A DNA stretch of 64,000 nt, taken from contig NZ_WHJH01000001.1 of NCBI RefSeq assembly GCF_011682145.1, positions 186,001 to 250,000 of the forward strand, read 5' to 3'. The notes below the pieces were generated by a model. The model searched no databases, was not told the DNA's origin, and saw nothing but the letters and a program-made list of their open reading frames with translations. Numbering within the stretch: the first letter of the stretch is position 1; each line of letters begins with the position of its first letter. The translations under genes and the position numbers were made by a program. This document shows positions 60,977 through 64,000 of the stretch, piece after piece. The stretch comes from Massilia mucilaginosa. Its GTDB lineage: Bacteria; Pseudomonadota; Gammaproteobacteria; Burkholderiales; Burkholderiaceae_D.

Positions 60977-62101
60977 TCAGGGCGTCTTCTTGGCCGGGCT
61001 GAGCTGCGGGAACAGCTTGCCGAAGATGCCGTTCAGGACCTTGTCAGCCCCCATGTCTTCCGCGGCGTTGGCGACCACCAGCGCGCCGCTGCCCTGCTCC
61101 GGAAACAGCACCGCGATGGCGAGCCAGTTGCCGTCCGAACCCTGGTGCACCAGCGCCGGCCCCGCACGCCCCGCAACCGAGGCTTGCACGCCCCAGTCCA
61201 GGCCGGCCGGACTGCCCGGTTGCGCGGTCTGCATCAGCTTGTAGGATGCGGGCGTCAGCAGCTTGCCCTTGCCCTGGCTGCCGGCCAGCTGGTCGAGATT
61301 GAAGCGTGCCCAGTCGGCCAGGCTCATGTGCAGAAATCCCGCCGGCGCGAACATGGCCGGGGCGCCGTCGTCGAACTTGACCATGTCAAGCATCGGCTTG
61401 CCGCGCTGGTGGCCGCGGTTCTGGCCGTCGCCCGTGTTGCCGAAACCGACGCGCCGCATCGCCAGCGGCGCGAACACTTCCTTGCGCATCAGCGCTTCGT
61501 AGCTCTCGCCGGTGGCTTTTTCGGCGATCGCGGCGGCGATCAGGAAGCCGGTATTGCTGTAGGCGAAAGCGGTGCCGGGCGCGACCTCGGGCTTGTCCTT
61601 GAGCGCCGCGGCAATGTAGGCCAGGCGCTGCGGTCCGGTCGGACCGGTGTCGCTGAAGAAGTGTTCGGCGCCCTTGAGATCGAGCAGGTCGCGCGGCAGG
61701 CCGGAGCGGTGCGACAGCAGTTGCAGCAGCGTGACCTGGCGGTACTCGGGCAGCATGCCGGCGGCCAGCTCGGGCAGCAGCTTGTCGAGCGGCGCGTCCC
61801 AGGCCAGCACACCGCGCTCGGCCAGGCGCGCGATCATGGCCACGGTCATGACCTTGCCGGTCGAGCCGATCAGCCAGACATCGTCGGCCCCGGCGCGCTG
61901 CGGCTGGTCGTTGCGCCGCCTGCCCCGCACCGTTTGCGCGGCGATGGCGCCGTCGCGCATGATCACGGCGCCGACCGCAGGCACCTTGCTGCCGGCCATG
62001 GCTGCCTTGACGATGGCGTCGAGCTGGTCCGGGGCGGCCAGGGCGCTGGCCGCGCTGGCAAGGGTCAATGCGGCGATAACTGCAATGCGTCGAAACAGCA
62101 T
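60977..62101 (-). CDS. Class C beta-lactamase-like serine hydrolase
   Basis: 374 residues from MLFRRIAVIAALTLASAASA, a signal peptide that decides the start. The serine-hydrolase motifs are IGSTGKVMTV (SxxK) and YSNTGFLIAAAIAE (YxN), as in AmpC-like esterases and D-alanyl-D-alanine carboxypeptidases. A HxG-like VHQGSDGNWLAI lies near the C-terminus, where lactamases have KTG. It probably acts in the periplasm as an esterase or peptidase rather than as a resistance enzyme. It converges on the FMN-binding protein with the repeat cluster between them. Confidence 0.85.
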   Translation of the reverse strand: MLFRRIAVIAALTLASAASALAAPDQLDAIVKAAMAGSKVPAVGAVIMRDGAIAAQTVRGRRRNDQPQRAGADDVWLIGSTGKVMTVAMIARLAERGVLAWDAPLDKLLPELAAGMLPEYRQVTLLQLLSHRSGLPRDLLDLKGAEHFFSDTGPTGPQRLAYIAAALKDKPEVAPGTAFAYSNTGFLIAAAIAEKATGESYEALMRKEVFAPLAMRRVGFGNTGDGQNRGHQRGKPMLDMVKFDDGAPAMFAPAGFLHMSLADWARFNLDQLAGSQGKGKLLTPASYKLMQTAQPGSPAGLDWGVQASVAGRAGPALVHQGSDGNWLAIAVLFPEQGSGALVVANAAEDMGADKVLNGIFGKLFPQLSPAKKTP

Positions 62102-62299
62102 GGGAAACTCCGGGATCGGGGATACGGTGATTGAGACTGCCTGCAACGCAGGATGAGTACGCAGAGTACGCCGGCGCCCGCAACGGCGCGGCAATCATGC
62201 GACAGGCCGTGCATTTGGCGGGATGGAGCGTCGATACCGGGCTGCGGCAAAGCGGGCCGTGGACCGGTGGCGCTGGCCGCCATCGGTTAAACTGCGCGC

Positions 62300-62953
62300 A
62301 TGAAAAATTTTGAACTGCGGCGCGACCGCTATGACGCCTTCCGCCAATTCGACAACCCCCTCGTCAATATCAGCCTGACGCTGGAACTGCCCGAGTTCCG
62401 GCCGTTCTGCAAGCAGCGCCAGCTTTCGCCATTTCATTTCTTCCTGTATTGCGTGCTGTCGGCGATTGAAACGATCGACAATTTCATGTATCGCATCCAT
62501 GAAGATGAAGTGATCAAGATCGACGATTTTATCGGCTCGTTCACCGTGATTAACGGCGATAACAATCTGAACTTCGCACGTTTCGCACGCAGCGCGGACC
62601 TGCGCGAATTCACCGCCCGCAGCGTGCGCGCCGCCCAGGAAGCGACAGCGAGCCGCGTCCTGATCAATACCCACGCCGACCTGACGCCGCGCCAGATGAG
62701 GGAGAATGTGTTCATCACCTGCATGCCGTGGTTCGACATGCGCGCGATCGAGCACCCAATTTTCCGCCACCGCGACAGCGACATTCCCTCGCTCGCCTGG
62801 GGCAGATTCAGCGCGCCGGCGGGGGCGACGATGACGCTGCCGTTTTCAGTGCAGGCGCATCACGGCTTCGTCGACGGCTTCCATGTGCATCTGCTGGCGC
62901 AGGCGATCGCGCAGCGGGTGGCCGAGGTCATAGCCGAACACGCACCGGCGTAA
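62300..62953 (+). CDS. CatA-like acetyltransferase
   Basis: 217 residues of the chloramphenicol-acetyltransferase fold. The active-site motif is HHGFVDGFH near residue 192 (HHxxxDG), the substrate-binding part VNISLTLELPEFRPFCKQRQ and FHFFLYCVLSAIETIDNFMY are typical, and the trimer region MTLPFSVQAHHGF is intact. Many such proteins in environmental bacteria are CAT-like but their substrates are not proven, so resistance is only possible. Start: the first ATG, shortly after GGTTAAACTG. Monocistronic. Confidence 0.82.
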   Translation: MKNFELRRDRYDAFRQFDNPLVNISLTLELPEFRPFCKQRQLSPFHFFLYCVLSAIETIDNFMYRIHEDEVIKIDDFIGSFTVINGDNNLNFARFARSADLREFTARSVRAAQEATASRVLINTHADLTPRQMRENVFITCMPWFDMRAIEHPIFRHRDSDIPSLAWGRFSAPAGATMTLPFSVQAHHGFVDGFHVHLLAQAIAQRVAEVIAEHAPA

Positions 62954-63201
62954 CAGGCGGCGGGGTCGTGGCGGCGGCATTCAGACGGCACTCTTTCTGC
63001 TGGCCCGGCGCCGGGCGTTTCCCACGCCATTCCATCCATTCCCGGAAGAAAAAGAAATTCCTGAAATCATAAACGTAAGAAAACGAAACGTCTCTGTTCA
63101 TTCGAATCGGCGGGAATATGATGAGCGCAGATTGCATGACGAACCGGCAAGTCCGGCTGCGATCGCCCCCCACTTAACGGTTCCAACCTGGAGAATGCCT
63201 G

Positions 63202-64000
63202 ATGAAGCGTACACATCGCGTTGTACTACAACTGAGTTGCCTGGCGATGATCGGCCACACCGGCGCGGCCAGCGCCGCCACCATTACCGTCGGTCCCGGC
63301 CAGTCGATCCAGAACGCGGTGAACACGGCGATCGCCGGCGACACCGTGCGCGTGCTGGCCGGTACCTACACGCAAAAAGTGAAGCTGGCCGACAAGAACG
63401 GCAGCGCGGGCAACTTCATCACCGTCAAGGGCGACGCCGGCGCGATCCTCAGCGGAACCGGGCTGGTGCCGAGCGACCGCGAAGGCTTGATCACGATTAC
63501 CAATTCGAACTACGTGCGCGTGGAAGGCTTCGACGTCGCCAACTTCATCACCGGCGGCGCGAGTACGCCGGTCGGCATCCTGGTCGAAGGCAAGGGCTCG
63601 AACATTCAGATCGTCAACAACAAGATTCACAACATCAAGCACACCAGCACCTGCAGGGAGCCGTGCGCGGTCGGCGCGCACGGGCTGGCCGTGTTCGGCA
63701 CGCACGCGAGCGGCATCACCGATCTGCTGGTGCAGGGTAACGAGGTGTACCAGAATGTGCTGCAGGCCAGCGAAGCGCTGGTGATCAACGGCAACGTGGA
63801 CCGTTTCGAAGTGTTGTCGAACAATGTGCACGACAATAACAACATCGGCTTCGACTTCATCGGTTACGAAGGCGAATGCGGCGGCTGCGGCGAAAACGAC
63901 CGGGTCCGCAACGGCATCGTGCGCGGCAACACGGCCAGGAACAATTCGAGCAAGAGCAACCCCTGGTACGCCAAGGTCGGTTCGGCGGGCGGGTTTTATG
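63202..64000 (+). CDS. Right-handed parallel beta-helix exported protein (partial)
   Basis: The open frame runs off the right edge after 266 codons. Start ATG at 63202 follows GGAGAATG. Signal peptide MKRTHRVVLQLSCLAMIGHT then GAASAA. The mature start TITVGPGQSIQNAVNTAIAG and VRVLAGTYTQKVKLADKNGS is the N-cap of polysaccharide lyase-like beta helices, and the turns VEGFDVANF, IQIVNNKIHNIKHTS and FEVLSNNVHDNNNIGFDFIG are helical rungs. Cysteine-rich loops (CREPCA, CGGCG) stand between the rungs. Probable extracellular polysaccharide lyase or carbohydrate-binding protein; the catalytic part lies beyond the window. Confidence 0.75.
   Translation, partial: MKRTHRVVLQLSCLAMIGHTGAASAATITVGPGQSIQNAVNTAIAGDTVRVLAGTYTQKVKLADKNGSAGNFITVKGDAGAILSGTGLVPSDREGLITITNSNYVRVEGFDVANFITGGASTPVGILVEGKGSNIQIVNNKIHNIKHTSTCREPCAVGAHGLAVFGTHASGITDLLVQGNEVYQNVLQASEALVINGNVDRFEVLSNNVHDNNNIGFDFIGYEGECGGCGENDRVRNGIVRGNTARNNSSKSNPWYAKVGSAGGFY

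Noticed and set aside
62300-62953. Calling the CAT-like gene a chloramphenicol-resistance determinant
   Set aside because: The fold and HHxxxDG motif fit but many environmental relatives do not acetylate chloramphenicol; no mobile element is nearby.

Overview
The window is high-GC bacterial DNA that reads most like an Oxalobacteraceae betaproteobacterium (Massilia, Duganella or Janthinobacterium type). That placement is inferred from the combination of several PEP-CTERM proteins, SdrD/DUF11 surface repeats in a Gram-negative, secreted beta-1,3-glucanase and chitinase lipoproteins, and hybrid histidine kinases; no rRNA or other marker gene is present. No tRNA, rRNA, insertion sequence, phage or CRISPR array was seen.

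Layout. 1-3.7 kb: the 3' end of a Kef-type K+/H+ antiporter, a small overlapping gene pair, a FemAB/GNAT-like acyltransferase and an exported unknown. 3.8-7.0 kb: a minus-strand three-gene operon coding for an acyl-CoA-dehydrogenase-like flavoprotein, a PhnD-type binding protein with no signal peptide, and a TusA-like/di-iron ferritin-like fusion. 7.3-9.2 kb: an ArsR-type regulator followed by three small membrane proteins. 9.1-15 kb: an RTX protein, a 1088-residue TPR/repeat protein, an HNH nuclease and a DUF1963 lipoprotein. 15.6-18.7 kb: a GH64 glucanase lipoprotein and a GH18 chitinase lipoprotein, a pair suited to attacking fungal walls. 18.8-21.7 kb: an S9 peptidase and a coupled exported protein. 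21.9-24.4 kb: three PEP-CTERM proteins, two of them recent tandem duplicates with duplicated promoters.

24.5-38.2 kb: a minus-strand cluster of a 3114-residue DUF11/SdrD-B repeat surface protein, a large outer-membrane barrel and an OmpA-type peptidoglycan-binding protein, apparently a dedicated surface assembly. 38.2-41.7 kb: a decayed copy of a SCO gene next to an intact mtoX-SCO pair (methanethiol oxidase and its probable copper chaperone). 42-50 kb: a PEP-CTERM protein, a Tat-exported phospholipase C, a truncated receiver domain, a methyltransferase, an HTH regulator, a PhaC-like hydrolase and a vanadium-type haloperoxidase.

50.3-59.9 kb is a signalling region: a PAS-GGDEF-EAL protein, then a minus-strand run of a small unknown protein, a two-domain KaiC-like ATPase and three hybrid histidine kinases. 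60-64 kb: an FMN-binding protein, a cluster of palindromic repeats, a class C beta-lactamase-like hydrolase, a CAT-like acetyltransferase and the start of a parallel beta-helix protein that leaves the window.

The most unusual parts are the 3.8-7.0 kb flavin/di-iron/binding-protein operon, the giant adhesin cluster, and the KaiC-like operon whose ATPase appears to lack clock phosphosites.
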